Source: Bacteroidota bacterium
Lineage (GTDB): Bacteria > Bacteroidota > Bacteroidia > AKYH767-A > OLB10
Direction of reading: 5' to 3'
NCBI GenBank assembly: GCA_023251535.1
Contig: JAHEYP010000025.1
Coordinates: 1-53,573, forward strand
DNA: 53,573 nt
Position 1 is the first letter of the stretch, and the number at the start of each line of letters is the position of its first letter. Below the pieces are notes generated by a model. It was not told the origin of the DNA. It did no database searches and saw only the letters and a program-made list of their open reading frames with translations. Shown here one piece after another: positions 45,853 to 53,573 of this stretch. The position numbers and the translations under genes were made by a program.

Positions 45853-46218
45853 TTAATTTTTGTTTTGAATTTTATTTTTTGCGGTTCTAAGAATTGAACT
45901 CAGGAGTTTTTGTACTTCAGTCAATGGGTTTATTAATCTTTCTTTTGAAGGTGAAGGATAATGTATCGATCTTTCCGCCAATTCCAACCAGTATTTACTT
46001 TCTTCCGCTTCTTTAGCTGCTACTTTAAGTTTATGAATAAAATCATTTAGCGACTCTGGACTTTGTGCTTCTCTTACCATGGCTCCAACTGCAGTTCCAC
46101 TTCGAAAGAGCTGATTTGCCATAATATATTTTTTTAATTCAGATAGCTTTTCAGTATAATCTATAATGTCAATAGAAAACTGAAATGATTTTTGCAATAG
46201 TGGATTGTTGTTATTCAT
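45853..46218 (-). CDS. Four-helix bundle protein (S23/23S rRNA IVS family)
   Basis: 121 residues, all-helical, soluble. The family signature is QLFRSGTAVGAMVREAQSPES, followed by DFIHKLKVAAKEAEESKYWLELAE. The basic C-terminus is NKIQNKN. The family was first seen in 23S rRNA intervening sequences, and its free-standing members are common in Bacteroidota. The accessory protein bAvd of diversity-generating retroelements has the same fold. No reverse transcriptase or variable repeat is near. The gene sits between scoA and scoB, bounded by octamer arrays in opposite orientations, which suggests an inserted cassette. Its function is unknown. Confidence 0.88.
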   Translation of the reverse strand: MNNNNPLLQKSFQFSIDIIDYTEKLSELKKYIMANQLFRSGTAVGAMVREAQSPESLNDFIHKLKVAAKEAEESKYWLELAERSIHYPSPSKERLINPLTEVQKLLSSILRTAKNKIQNKN

Positions 46219-46270
46219 ATGAAAACATATTTAAATGATTTTTAATTTAACTTTAACACCCTTTTTTTCA

Positions 46271-46320
46271 TTAGCACATTAGCACATTAGCACATTAGCA
46301 CATTAGCACATTAGCACATT
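46271..46320. repeat. Perfect tandem octamer array TTAGCACA x 6.25
   Basis: Six exact copies plus TT. On the minus strand it reads TGTGCTAA repeated and begins at the scoA stop codon, so the scoA TAA is part of the periodic pattern. Each unit contains an ATG-TGC-TAA mini-frame whose stop overlaps the next ATG by one base. Confidence 0.97.
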
Positions 46321-47011
46321 ACTTACGTGTCGTTCTCTGTTCAATTCTCTTTTCATAATTCTTGCCTTGGAAAATACGATGAATGTAAATTCCGGGAACA
46401 TGAATATGATCTGGATCTAAACTACCTGCAGGTACAAGTTCTTCTACTTCTGCAATTGTAATTTGTCCGGCCATTGCCATTGGCATATTGAAGTTACGCG
46501 TAGTTTTTCTGAAGACTAAATTTCCATGAGTATCGCCTTTCCACGCTTTCACAATTGAGAACTGCGCTTTGAATGCCATTTCTAACAAGAAATCTTCTCC
46601 GTCGAATTGTCGTACTTCTTTCCCAATAGCTACTTCAGTTCCTACTCCTGCTTTCACCCATACTGCTGGCATACCATATGCTGCAGCCATGCAACGCGTA
46701 GCTAGTGTTCCCTGAGGAATTAATTCAACTTCTAATTCACCACTTAATAATTGACGTTCGAATTCTGCATTCTCACCTACGTATGATGAAATCATTTTTT
46801 TTACCTGACGTGTTTTAAGCATAAGACCGATTCCGAAATCATCAACACCGGCATTATTCGAAATACAAGTTAATTCTTTCGTTCCCTGCTTCACTAATGC
46901 ATTTATACAGTTCTCAGGGATACCGCATAAACCGAATCCGCCGAGCATAATCACAGCACCATCTTTGATATCAGCGATTGCTACTTCTGCATTTTCAACA
47001 ACTTTGTTCAT
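46319..47011 (-). CDS. scoA: 3-oxoacid CoA-transferase subunit A
   Basis: Alpha subunit of the CoA-transferase, 230 residues. The family signature GGFGLCGIPENCINALV is near the N-terminus. CISNNAGVDDFGIGLML, GTLATRCMAAAYGMPAVWVKAG and FKAQFSIVKAWKGDTHGNLVFR follow. It pairs with scoB, displaced by the inserted four-helix gene. The stop codon coincides with the edge of the octamer array. It lies 36 bases after the PBP1A gene. Confidence 0.95.
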   Translation of the reverse strand: MNKVVENAEVAIADIKDGAVIMLGGFGLCGIPENCINALVKQGTKELTCISNNAGVDDFGIGLMLKTRQVKKMISSYVGENAEFERQLLSGELEVELIPQGTLATRCMAAAYGMPAVWVKAGVGTEVAIGKEVRQFDGEDFLLEMAFKAQFSIVKAWKGDTHGNLVFRKTTRNFNMPMAMAGQITIAEVEELVPAGSLDPDHIHVPGIYIHRIFQGKNYEKRIEQRTTRK

Positions 47012-47047
47012 ACTATAATTATTTTATATGATGAAATTCTTTTATTT

Positions 47048-49279
47048 TTAGTTGATATCAAAATCCTTGTTGTCTGTATTAGTACCAGAAGGATTTTTAT
47101 ACTTCGAACAATCGAGTTCAACGCCAAGAGGTTTTTCAGGTCTTTCAAAATCGCCTTTCGAATAATTCAAATCAGGATCCGCTAACACCTTTTTCATGAA
47201 TAAGCCCCATACAGGCAATGCTGTATTCGCGCCTTGTCCTAATTGCGTTGTTCTAAAGTGTACAGAACGATCTTCACAACCCACCCAACAACCGGCTACT
47301 AATTCAGGAGTAATTCCCATGAACCAACCATCACTCTGGTTTTGTGTTGTTCCTGTTTTACCTGCAATCGGATTTGTAAATCCATATTTAGATCCACGTA
47401 AACGTGCACCTGTTCCGAAGATGGTTACACCTTGCATTAAATTCAACATTAGAAAAGATGTCTCTTCACTTATTGCTTCAACTTTCCGAGGAACGAAGTC
47501 TTGCAAAACAACGCCGTTCTTATCTTCTATACGCAATATATAATTAGGCTCTGTCCAAACACCTTTATTGGCGAATGTACTATAAGCGCCAACCATCTCA
47601 TAAACGGATACATCGGCTGTACCTAATGCTAAAGAAGGATATGGATCTAATGGAGAAGTAATTCCCATTTTTCTTGCCACTTGAATCACTGCTTCAGGTC
47701 CGAATTGTTTCATAAGGTATGCTGAAACACAGTTAACAGAATTTGCCAATGCTTCTTTTAAAGATAGCATTCCGCCATATTTGCCATCTGAGTTCGAAGG
47801 TGTCCAAGCCACACCTGCTTTATCAATAATTGTAACAGGAACATTCGGTACTTCATAGCAAGGAGAATAGCCCTCTTGCATTGCAAGAGTATATAAGAAT
47901 GGTTTAAACGTTGAACCAACTTGACGCTTACCATCTTTCACTTGATCATACTGGAAGTATTTATAATCGTTACCTCCAACCCAAGCACGTACATATCCTG
48001 TTTGTGGTTCCATTGCCATAAACCCTGTTCTTAAGAACATTTTATAATAGCGAATAGAATCCATTGGAGTCATCGTTGTATCGCGTTCACCTTTCCAACT
48101 AAACACAGTCATTTTAACTTTCTTATTGAAAGCCTTTTTAATATCTGACTCTGATACACCAGCAGCTTTCATATCGCGATAGCGATCACTGCGTTTCATT
48201 GCATCTTCAATAATTTCAGGATGATCTTCCCATGGAACTCTACCCTTCCAATGATCATAAAAAGTTTTTTGCAATTCAGCCATATGCGTATTCACTGCAT
48301 CTTCTGCATACTCTTGCATTCTAGTATCGATAGTAGTATAAATTCTTAATCCGTCTTTATAAAGGTTATAAGGAGTTCCGTCGGCTTTCTTGTGATCTTT
48401 ACACCACTTCATAAGATCTTGCTTTAATACCTCTCTAAAATACTGTGCAAGCCCAGAAGTATGACTATCGGGTTGGAAATTTAATTTAATAGGAAGCTTT
48501 TGCAAAGAATCACTTTGTTGCTCATTAATAAAATTATATTTCTCTAATTGTCCAATAACAGTATTTCTTCTGTTGATTGCATTCTGCGGATTACGAACAG
48601 GATTGTAAAGCGAAGGAGCTTGTAATAATCCGATTAACATTGCTGCTTCTTCGAGCGAAACATCCTTAGTATCTTTCTGAAAATAAGTAGTACATGCGGA
48701 ACGAATACCGAAAGCATTATTCCCGAATTCTACAGTATTTAAATACATCGCAAGGATTTCATGCTTTGTATAGTTTCTCTCAAGTTTTACTGCGATAATC
48801 CACTCTTTAATTTTTCTAATGATCAATCCCGGTTTCGATAAACTTTCACCACGAGGAAAGAGATTTTTTGCAAGCTGCTGTGTAATGGTACTACCGCCAC
48901 CGGCGCCCTGTTGTAATACAACAGTCTTTACCAATACACGCATTAATCCACGAATATCAACGCCACTATGTTCTTCGAATCGAACATCTTCTGTTGCCTT
49001 TAATGCATTAATGATATTGGGAGAAAGATCTTTATAGTGAATATTGACGCGATTCTCTCTGAAGTACTTTCCGAGTGTTTTCATGTCAGATGAATACACT
49101 TCACTCGCCAATAAGCTATTGGGATTTTCAAGTTCTTCGAAAGTTGGCAATCCTCCGAAAACGCCTGCCGCTATTAAGCTGACTAATAAAAACAAAAACA
49201 CAAATGGACCTAACAAAATAAGCCATACCCATCGGGCATACTTTTTTTGATTAGCAGGTACTTTAAAATTCGACATCAT
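47048..49279 (-). CDS. Class A penicillin-binding protein (PBP1A-like)
   Basis: Bifunctional peptidoglycan synthase, 743 residues. It has an N-terminal membrane anchor (about 18-40), then a GT51 glycosyltransferase with catalytic Glu97 (KATEDVRFEEHSGVD), GGSTITQQ (129-136) and KEWIIAVKLERNYTKHEIL. The transpeptidase has SxxK Ser456-Lys459 (GSTFKP), SVN (514-516) and KTG (641-643). All catalytic motifs are intact, so it should build septal and side-wall peptidoglycan in the periplasm. It lies 35 bases downstream of the TonB-dependent receptor gene and upstream of scoA. Confidence 0.95.
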   Translation of the reverse strand: MMSNFKVPANQKKYARWVWLILLGPFVFLFLLVSLIAAGVFGGLPTFEELENPNSLLASEVYSSDMKTLGKYFRENRVNIHYKDLSPNIINALKATEDVRFEEHSGVDIRGLMRVLVKTVVLQQGAGGGSTITQQLAKNLFPRGESLSKPGLIIRKIKEWIIAVKLERNYTKHEILAMYLNTVEFGNNAFGIRSACTTYFQKDTKDVSLEEAAMLIGLLQAPSLYNPVRNPQNAINRRNTVIGQLEKYNFINEQQSDSLQKLPIKLNFQPDSHTSGLAQYFREVLKQDLMKWCKDHKKADGTPYNLYKDGLRIYTTIDTRMQEYAEDAVNTHMAELQKTFYDHWKGRVPWEDHPEIIEDAMKRSDRYRDMKAAGVSESDIKKAFNKKVKMTVFSWKGERDTTMTPMDSIRYYKMFLRTGFMAMEPQTGYVRAWVGGNDYKYFQYDQVKDGKRQVGSTFKPFLYTLAMQEGYSPCYEVPNVPVTIIDKAGVAWTPSNSDGKYGGMLSLKEALANSVNCVSAYLMKQFGPEAVIQVARKMGITSPLDPYPSLALGTADVSVYEMVGAYSTFANKGVWTEPNYILRIEDKNGVVLQDFVPRKVEAISEETSFLMLNLMQGVTIFGTGARLRGSKYGFTNPIAGKTGTTQNQSDGWFMGITPELVAGCWVGCEDRSVHFRTTQLGQGANTALPVWGLFMKKVLADPDLNYSKGDFERPEKPLGVELDCSKYKNPSGTNTDNKDFDIN

Positions 49280-49314
49280 ATTAATTTATCAACGGGAATT
49301 ATCAAATTTATTTC

Positions 49315-51816
49315 TTAGAAGTCAGGATTCATATCCGGCTGCATTTCCGGCTGACGATTTTGTTTCTTTTTCTGGAACAAGTTATTATCGGTAGAACCGA
49401 ATCGGTAAGACAAAGTGAAATTTGCCACTCGTGTTTCGCGTTTTCTCCATGAATCAAGTTCAAATCCTTCTCCAACATTATAAATTACGAATTTCCTAGT
49501 ATTAAAGATATCACTCACATTAACACTTAATGTTAATTTTCCTTTTAGAAAATCTTGGCGAAAGCCTGCATCAACTCCACTCATCCCTTTGAAACTTCCT
49601 TGTGGTTGTTTCGCTGGCGACATATACATTCCACTAACCTGGAATGAAGTTGCAGGTGTTAATCGGAAGCTGATATTAGATCGTAACGTCCAATTAGTAT
49701 TTGAACTTTGTAACTCAGCGCTAACATTATCTCCATTAACTTTATTATTGAAGAAATTGAATGTCGTTGTTGCATTAACAATTTTACCAATTTGGTTTTT
49801 AATCACTACTTCAACTCCGGTATTTTCGGATGAGCTAAAGTTGGTAAACGTCATTGTAGAAATTCCTGTAGTTTGATCAATAGTACGATATCTCACAATA
49901 AGATTATTCGTCTTTCTATAATACAATGTTCCTGAAACACTATGATCTCCCAAGCGACGGAAATAATTAAATTCATAACTACTGATATATTCCGGCTTTA
50001 AATATGGATTACCTGTTCTAACGTTAAGGCTATCCGAAAGATCAGTAAATGGATTTAAGTCGCGCGTATTTGGACGATTAATTCTTCTGCTGTATGTAAT
50101 TTGAAATTCATTCTTTTGCTTTAATACATATTTCAATGCAGCGCTAGGAAATAAATCAAGGTAGTCGTTTGTAAAATCTTTATTCTGTGTTTTCGAATCA
50201 CCGTTGATATTAGTTTGCTCTGCTCTTAATCCACCTTGGACTTCAAACATCTTTATTTTCCCTGCATACTGTGCATAAGCTGCATAAATCTGATCGGCAT
50301 AAACAAAATTGTCGGTGTTATTTGTGTCAGCAATATATTGATCAGATACTTCCGAGATATATGCTTTCTGATCAGTATCATTGCTTCGAATAGTTGCTTT
50401 AATTCCTGTTTCGAATTTCGACTTGTCGTTAATAGGATGAGTATAATCCGATTGGAAAGTTCCTACTGTAAACAAGCCATCAACATTTTGTTTGGTATAA
50501 GCTAAGAAACCATCATCGGTTAAATAATCACTATGGTTTCTGCTGTCGCTAGATGAAAATGTTCCGCTTGCGGATAACTCACGCTTTGTACCAGGAATAG
50601 TATGTCTGAAGTCGATACCAGCATCAAAATTCTTATTGATATTATTCTCTGCAGAAGTTCTATAAAATGCATCAGTTATATTTCTAACAGAATCTTCAAA
50701 TGAATAATCTGTAACATCATTTCTATGTTCGTAGCGAGTACTAAAACCTCCTGATAAGCCAAGAGTACTATACTTCGACAGATTCACATCAAATCCAGCC
50801 TTTAAACTTTGGTTTTCATTATACTGACGTCCGTGATTTGCTGTCTCATAAAACGTCTCAGGATTTGTATAATAATTTCTTCTATCAGAAGCCCCTGTAA
50901 ATGTTCTGGCTTCTTCTCGATAGTTATAACTTAAACTTAGATTAGTATTCTTAGTACGATTGTTTAATGAGAATCCTCCATTATATTTATCACGAGTTCC
51001 TACTCCTGCAGTTATTGTACCGTTAATACCATTACGCTTATCCTTCTTCGTTTTAATATTGATAATACCTGCCATTCCTTCGGCATCATATCGAGCAGAA
51101 GGATTTGTAATCACTTCAATCTGTTCAATAGATCCTGCAGGTAATTGTTGAAGTAAGGCTGCTTTATCACCACCACCTAATCCGGAAGGCTTTCCGTCGA
51201 TTAGGATAGTTAAATTCTCACTTCCTCTTAAACTCACTTTGCCATCGATATCAACGTTCACTGAAGGAACATTTTTTAAAACATCAGCAGCAGTACCGCC
51301 CGTGCTCACGATATCTTTTTCGACATTAAAAACTTTTTTGTCAAGTGAATTTACATAATCAGCTTTTTCACCGGCTACTTCAACTTCTTTTAAATTCTTT
51401 TGAGTTGAAGCAACATAAACAGTTCCGAAATCTTTTAATGGATCCATTGGACTTAACATAAAAGGCTTTGAATCCATTTTACGATATCCAATCGAATTAA
51501 TACGAAGTATATATCTTCCTGGAGGCAATTCTTCAATACTGAATTGTCCTTTTGAATCTGTTAAACTTCCTCCAATAGCAACGCTATCGCGCATACGTAT
51601 TAATGCTACAGAAGCAAATTCAATACTTGATTTTGAAGCAGAATCACGTAATACTCCAATCACCTTTGCAATTGCTGGTGCATTTCTAAATGCAGAATCA
51701 CGACCCATTCCTCCTCTTGATCGAGAAGAATCTCTTACTGCACCTGCAGGCATCTGACAAAAACCGAACGTCACTACGGTTACAAAAATTAACGACAATA
51801 TCCACTGCTTCTTCAT
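49315..51816 (-). CDS. TonB-dependent outer-membrane receptor
   Basis: 833 residues. It has a signal peptide (KKQWILSLIFVTVVTFGFCQ), a CarboxypepD-reg-like beta domain (about 50-130, IEELPPGRYILRINSIGYR), a plug (about 145-255, LKNVPSVNVDIDGKVSLRG and AEGMAGIINIKTKK), and a C-terminal outer-membrane beta-barrel of the OMP_b-brl_3 type. It is expected to import a ligand with TonB energy. The ligand is unknown, and no SusD-like partner is adjacent, so a glycan-uptake locus is unlikely. The C-terminus is Gln/Met/Pro-rich and ends PDMNPDF instead of the usual aromatic barrel end. Confidence 0.92.
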   Translation of the reverse strand: MKKQWILSLIFVTVVTFGFCQMPAGAVRDSSRSRGGMGRDSAFRNAPAIAKVIGVLRDSASKSSIEFASVALIRMRDSVAIGGSLTDSKGQFSIEELPPGRYILRINSIGYRKMDSKPFMLSPMDPLKDFGTVYVASTQKNLKEVEVAGEKADYVNSLDKKVFNVEKDIVSTGGTAADVLKNVPSVNVDIDGKVSLRGSENLTILIDGKPSGLGGGDKAALLQQLPAGSIEQIEVITNPSARYDAEGMAGIINIKTKKDKRNGINGTITAGVGTRDKYNGGFSLNNRTKNTNLSLSYNYREEARTFTGASDRRNYYTNPETFYETANHGRQYNENQSLKAGFDVNLSKYSTLGLSGGFSTRYEHRNDVTDYSFEDSVRNITDAFYRTSAENNINKNFDAGIDFRHTIPGTKRELSASGTFSSSDSRNHSDYLTDDGFLAYTKQNVDGLFTVGTFQSDYTHPINDKSKFETGIKATIRSNDTDQKAYISEVSDQYIADTNNTDNFVYADQIYAAYAQYAGKIKMFEVQGGLRAEQTNINGDSKTQNKDFTNDYLDLFPSAALKYVLKQKNEFQITYSRRINRPNTRDLNPFTDLSDSLNVRTGNPYLKPEYISSYEFNYFRRLGDHSVSGTLYYRKTNNLIVRYRTIDQTTGISTMTFTNFSSSENTGVEVVIKNQIGKIVNATTTFNFFNNKVNGDNVSAELQSSNTNWTLRSNISFRLTPATSFQVSGMYMSPAKQPQGSFKGMSGVDAGFRQDFLKGKLTLSVNVSDIFNTRKFVIYNVGEGFELDSWRKRETRVANFTLSYRFGSTDNNLFQKKKQNRQPEMQPDMNPDF

Positions 51817-51892
51817 AATCCTTTTCTTTAAGCCTATGATTGATAAATCAAAGGGTAGAAAGTTTAATCGTTCATCACTATTTAACTAAATC

Positions 51893-52909
51893 TTAATTCA
51901 CAAGTTCGTTAAAGACTACTTGCAATAATGTTTGTCCGCAAGCCTTTAATGAATTTTTATCGATTTTATCAATCGTATCACCATGCGTATGCCAATGCTT
52001 CCAGAAATTAGAAGGTGAGTTAAAATCATAATGGATAACATCCACCATTTTAATTTGCGCTAATTGATTTACGTAATAGTGATCATCAATAATCGGTTTC
52101 GTTTTATCAAAGACGAAATAATCTGAGTATCCTATATCACTTGCTGTTTTCCAAACCATATCAACTACAGCAGGAGCATAGCGATTTGAAGTTCCTTCTT
52201 GAGTATATGTTGCATGAGCACCGCCTACCATATCCAATAAAATACCATAGCGTGCAAAGTAATTTGGAGTATGTAAATTTTTTGCCCAATACTGTGACCC
52301 GAGACAATATGAATCATCCATCTCTGGAAACTTACTGTCTTCCGGTTGACCATAATCTTCTATATCAAAGAAAATAATGTCAACACCAACATCTGGTTTG
52401 GCAATTGATAATTGACGAGCAACTTCAATGAGAACTCCTACACCACTTGCGCCATCGTTTGCACCATCAATAGGTTTGTCTTTGTCAACACTATCTTGAT
52501 CAGCCCACGGACGAGAATCCCAGTGAGAGCAAAGTAAAACACGATTCCCTTTTGAAGGATTAAACGAACTGATAATGTTTTTTCCGTTCAACGTTTTACC
52601 ATCAAATCCACGTGTTTGAAAATTTTGGACAATCACCGTATCGGCAAATTGCTTCATTGTTTCTGCTAGCCATGCCGCACATTTTGATTGTGAAACCGAA
52701 TTAGGTACACGAGGACCAAAATCAGTTTGCGCTTTCACATATACAAATGCCGAATCACTATTGAAAGACGGAGCAGTTGGTGCTGCAGGTTTAACAACAT
52801 TACTTGTTGAAGAACTATTGGTCTTAGTGTCGTTGTTACAAGAAACAACAACAAATGAAACGCATAATGCAATCCATTTCAAACTACGCTTTACTCCACG
52901 TGGAACCAT
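51893..52909 (-). CDS. M28 family zinc peptidase lipoprotein (glutaminyl-cyclase-like)
   Basis: 338 residues. The N-terminus has a signal with lipobox VVSC (Cys24). The mature protein is an M28/glutaminyl-peptide cyclotransferase-like fold with metal ligands His129 (LLCSHWDSRPWAD), Asp152 (GANDGASG), Glu184 (FFDIEDYG), Asp226 (LLDMVGG) and His307 (HWHTHGDTID). All are present, so an active metalloenzyme is likely, either an aminopeptidase or a glutaminyl cyclase. The fold cannot separate the two. The start overlaps the cysS 3' end by 26 bases. Confidence 0.9.
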   Translation of the reverse strand: MVPRGVKRSLKWIALCVSFVVVSCNNDTKTNSSSTSNVVKPAAPTAPSFNSDSAFVYVKAQTDFGPRVPNSVSQSKCAAWLAETMKQFADTVIVQNFQTRGFDGKTLNGKNIISSFNPSKGNRVLLCSHWDSRPWADQDSVDKDKPIDGANDGASGVGVLIEVARQLSIAKPDVGVDIIFFDIEDYGQPEDSKFPEMDDSYCLGSQYWAKNLHTPNYFARYGILLDMVGGAHATYTQEGTSNRYAPAVVDMVWKTASDIGYSDYFVFDKTKPIIDDHYYVNQLAQIKMVDVIHYDFNSPSNFWKHWHTHGDTIDKIDKNSLKACGQTLLQVVFNELVN

Positions 52910-53573
52910 CTTTACTATCTTTAATTGTGAAATTCAATTTGATTAATTCATCACGAATTTTATCGGATGTAGCAAAATCTTTATTTGCTTTTGCTTCTGC
53001 TCGCATTGCTAATAAAAGCTTCATCACATTATCTAAATCATCATCTGATTTTTTTTCCTCTGATCTTAAGCCAAGAATATCAAAAATAAATGTGTTCATT
53101 AATGATTTGAGTGCTTCAATATCACTAGCTGTTAAGCTCTCAGTTCCCGCATTTGCAGAATTAATTACTCTTACAGCATCGAATAAATGAGACAATACAA
53201 TTGCAGTATTCAAATCATCATTCATTGCATCGTAACATTTCTTCGACAATGCATTTACATCATAAGATGAAGTTGACGAAGCTTGCAATGAATTCAACAC
53301 TTCTAATGCTGCCATTATTCGGTTGTATCCTTTCTCGGCTGCTATTAATCCTTCATTAGAGAAATCTAGTGTACTACGATAATGTGCTTGAAGAATGAAG
53401 AATCGAATAGCCATAGCGCTGTACGATTGCTCTAACAATTTATGATCACCGGTAAAGAATTGTCGCAGGGTAATAAAATTACCTAACGACTTTCCCATTT
53501 TTTGTCCGTTGATGGTAATCATGTTATTATGCATCCAATATTTTACAGGAGCATGTCCGCAACTACCTTTCGA
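52884..53573 (-). CDS. cysS: Cysteinyl-tRNA synthetase, C-terminal part (5' end missing)
   Basis: Charges tRNA-Cys. The frame is open to the window edge, beginning SKGSCGHAPVKYWMHNNM, a conserved CysRS segment. The KMSKS motif is present as KMGKSLGN. Gly instead of Ser at the third position is seen in some class I synthetases and is the one variant residue here. The DALR helical domain follows (HYRSTLDFSNEGLIAAEKGY), and the C-terminal KANKDFATSDKIRDELIKLN is typical of CysRS. Its end overlaps the M28 gene by 26 bases. The catalytic N-terminal half is outside the window. Confidence 0.95.
   Translation of the reverse strand, partial: SKGSCGHAPVKYWMHNNMITINGQKMGKSLGNFITLRQFFTGDHKLLEQSYSAMAIRFFILQAHYRSTLDFSNEGLIAAEKGYNRIMAALEVLNSLQASSTSSYDVNALSKKCYDAMNDDLNTAIVLSHLFDAVRVINSANAGTESLTASDIEALKSLMNTFIFDILGLRSEEKKSDDDLDNVMKLLLAMRAEAKANKDFATSDKIRDELIKLNFTIKDSKDGSTWSKA

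Noticed and set aside
45853..46218. Diversity-generating retroelement, because S23-family proteins share the bAvd fold
   Set aside because: No reverse transcriptase, template repeat or variable repeat is visible nearby.
49315..51816. Glycan-uptake (SusCD) locus
   Set aside because: The TonB-dependent receptor has no adjacent SusD-like lipoprotein or glycoside hydrolase.

Overview
This 53.6-kb window comes from an AT-rich chromosome of a member of the phylum Bacteroidota. The evidence is three large secreted proteins with C-terminal type IX secretion (T9SS) type-A sorting domains, Bacteroidota-style promoters (TAnnTTTG at -7), an outer-membrane TonB-dependent receptor of the beta-barrel-3 type, a DUF2480 gene beside a SUF operon, and the protein families present. 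I cannot place it below phylum. There are no rRNA or tRNA genes, phage, transposase or CRISPR array. Most genes lie on the minus strand. Both ends cut a gene: a TMTC-like TPR membrane protein at the left and cysS at the right.

Layout. 1-2916 (+): TPR/TMTC-like protein, lipoprotein, TlpA-like thioredoxin protein. 3111-4574 (-): T9SS surface protein. 4575-5173: non-coding, with plant-telomere-like heptamer arrays inside three long direct repeats. 5174-8830 (-): dnaG, a polyprenyl diphosphate synthase and a small TonB-C protein. 8993-16284 (-): the SUF iron-sulfur operon sufA-B-C-D-S-E-T, with a higBA toxin-antitoxin pair between sufT and a DUF2480 gene. 16498-19199: an AAA/DUF4143 ATPase behind a 32-bp tandem array, an XRE regulator, DUF2752 and Pmp3-type membrane proteins. 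19348-23883 (-): a T9SS protein, then PiT phosphate transporter and its DUF47 partner. 24024-26841 (+): thiL, a DUF1972 glycosyltransferase, Mn-type superoxide dismutase. 26909-31363 (-): a 1484-residue repetitive T9SS protein. 31547-37293 (-): the translation block rplM-rpsI-rpsB-tsf, then lysA-pyrH-frr. 37615-45092 (-): a seven-gene glycan cluster. 45109-47011 (-): scoA and scoB, separated by a four-helix-bundle (S23-family) gene flanked by inverted octamer arrays. 47048-53573 (-): PBP1A, TonB-dependent receptor, M28 peptidase lipoprotein, cysS 3' part.

How the genes work together. The SUF genes form one Fe-S assembly machine: SufS/SufE deliver sulfur, SufBCD is the scaffold, and SufA/SufT act in carrier or maturation roles. 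The ribosomal protein, EF-Ts, PyrH and Frr genes keep the widespread translation gene order, interrupted by lysA. PiT and DUF47 are a phosphate uptake pair. The glycan cluster combines two polyprenyl-phosphate-type GT2 enzymes, two polytopic GT-C-like proteins, two methyltransferases and a lipoprotein. The lipoprotein appears to share a beta-rich domain with the C-terminus of one GT-C-like protein.

The signals most worth a second look are: (1) the four-helix-bundle cassette between scoA and scoB, whose octamer array creates a chain of overlapping ATG-TGC-TAA mini-ORFs starting at the scoA stop; (2) the 32-bp operator-like array in front of the DUF4143 ATPase; (3) the telomere-like heptamers downstream of dnaG; (4) the structured element at 1608-1760 with a 50-codon ORF on the opposite strand; (5) higBA inside the SUF cluster with its own operator-like palindrome; and (6) the shared domain in the glycan cluster.
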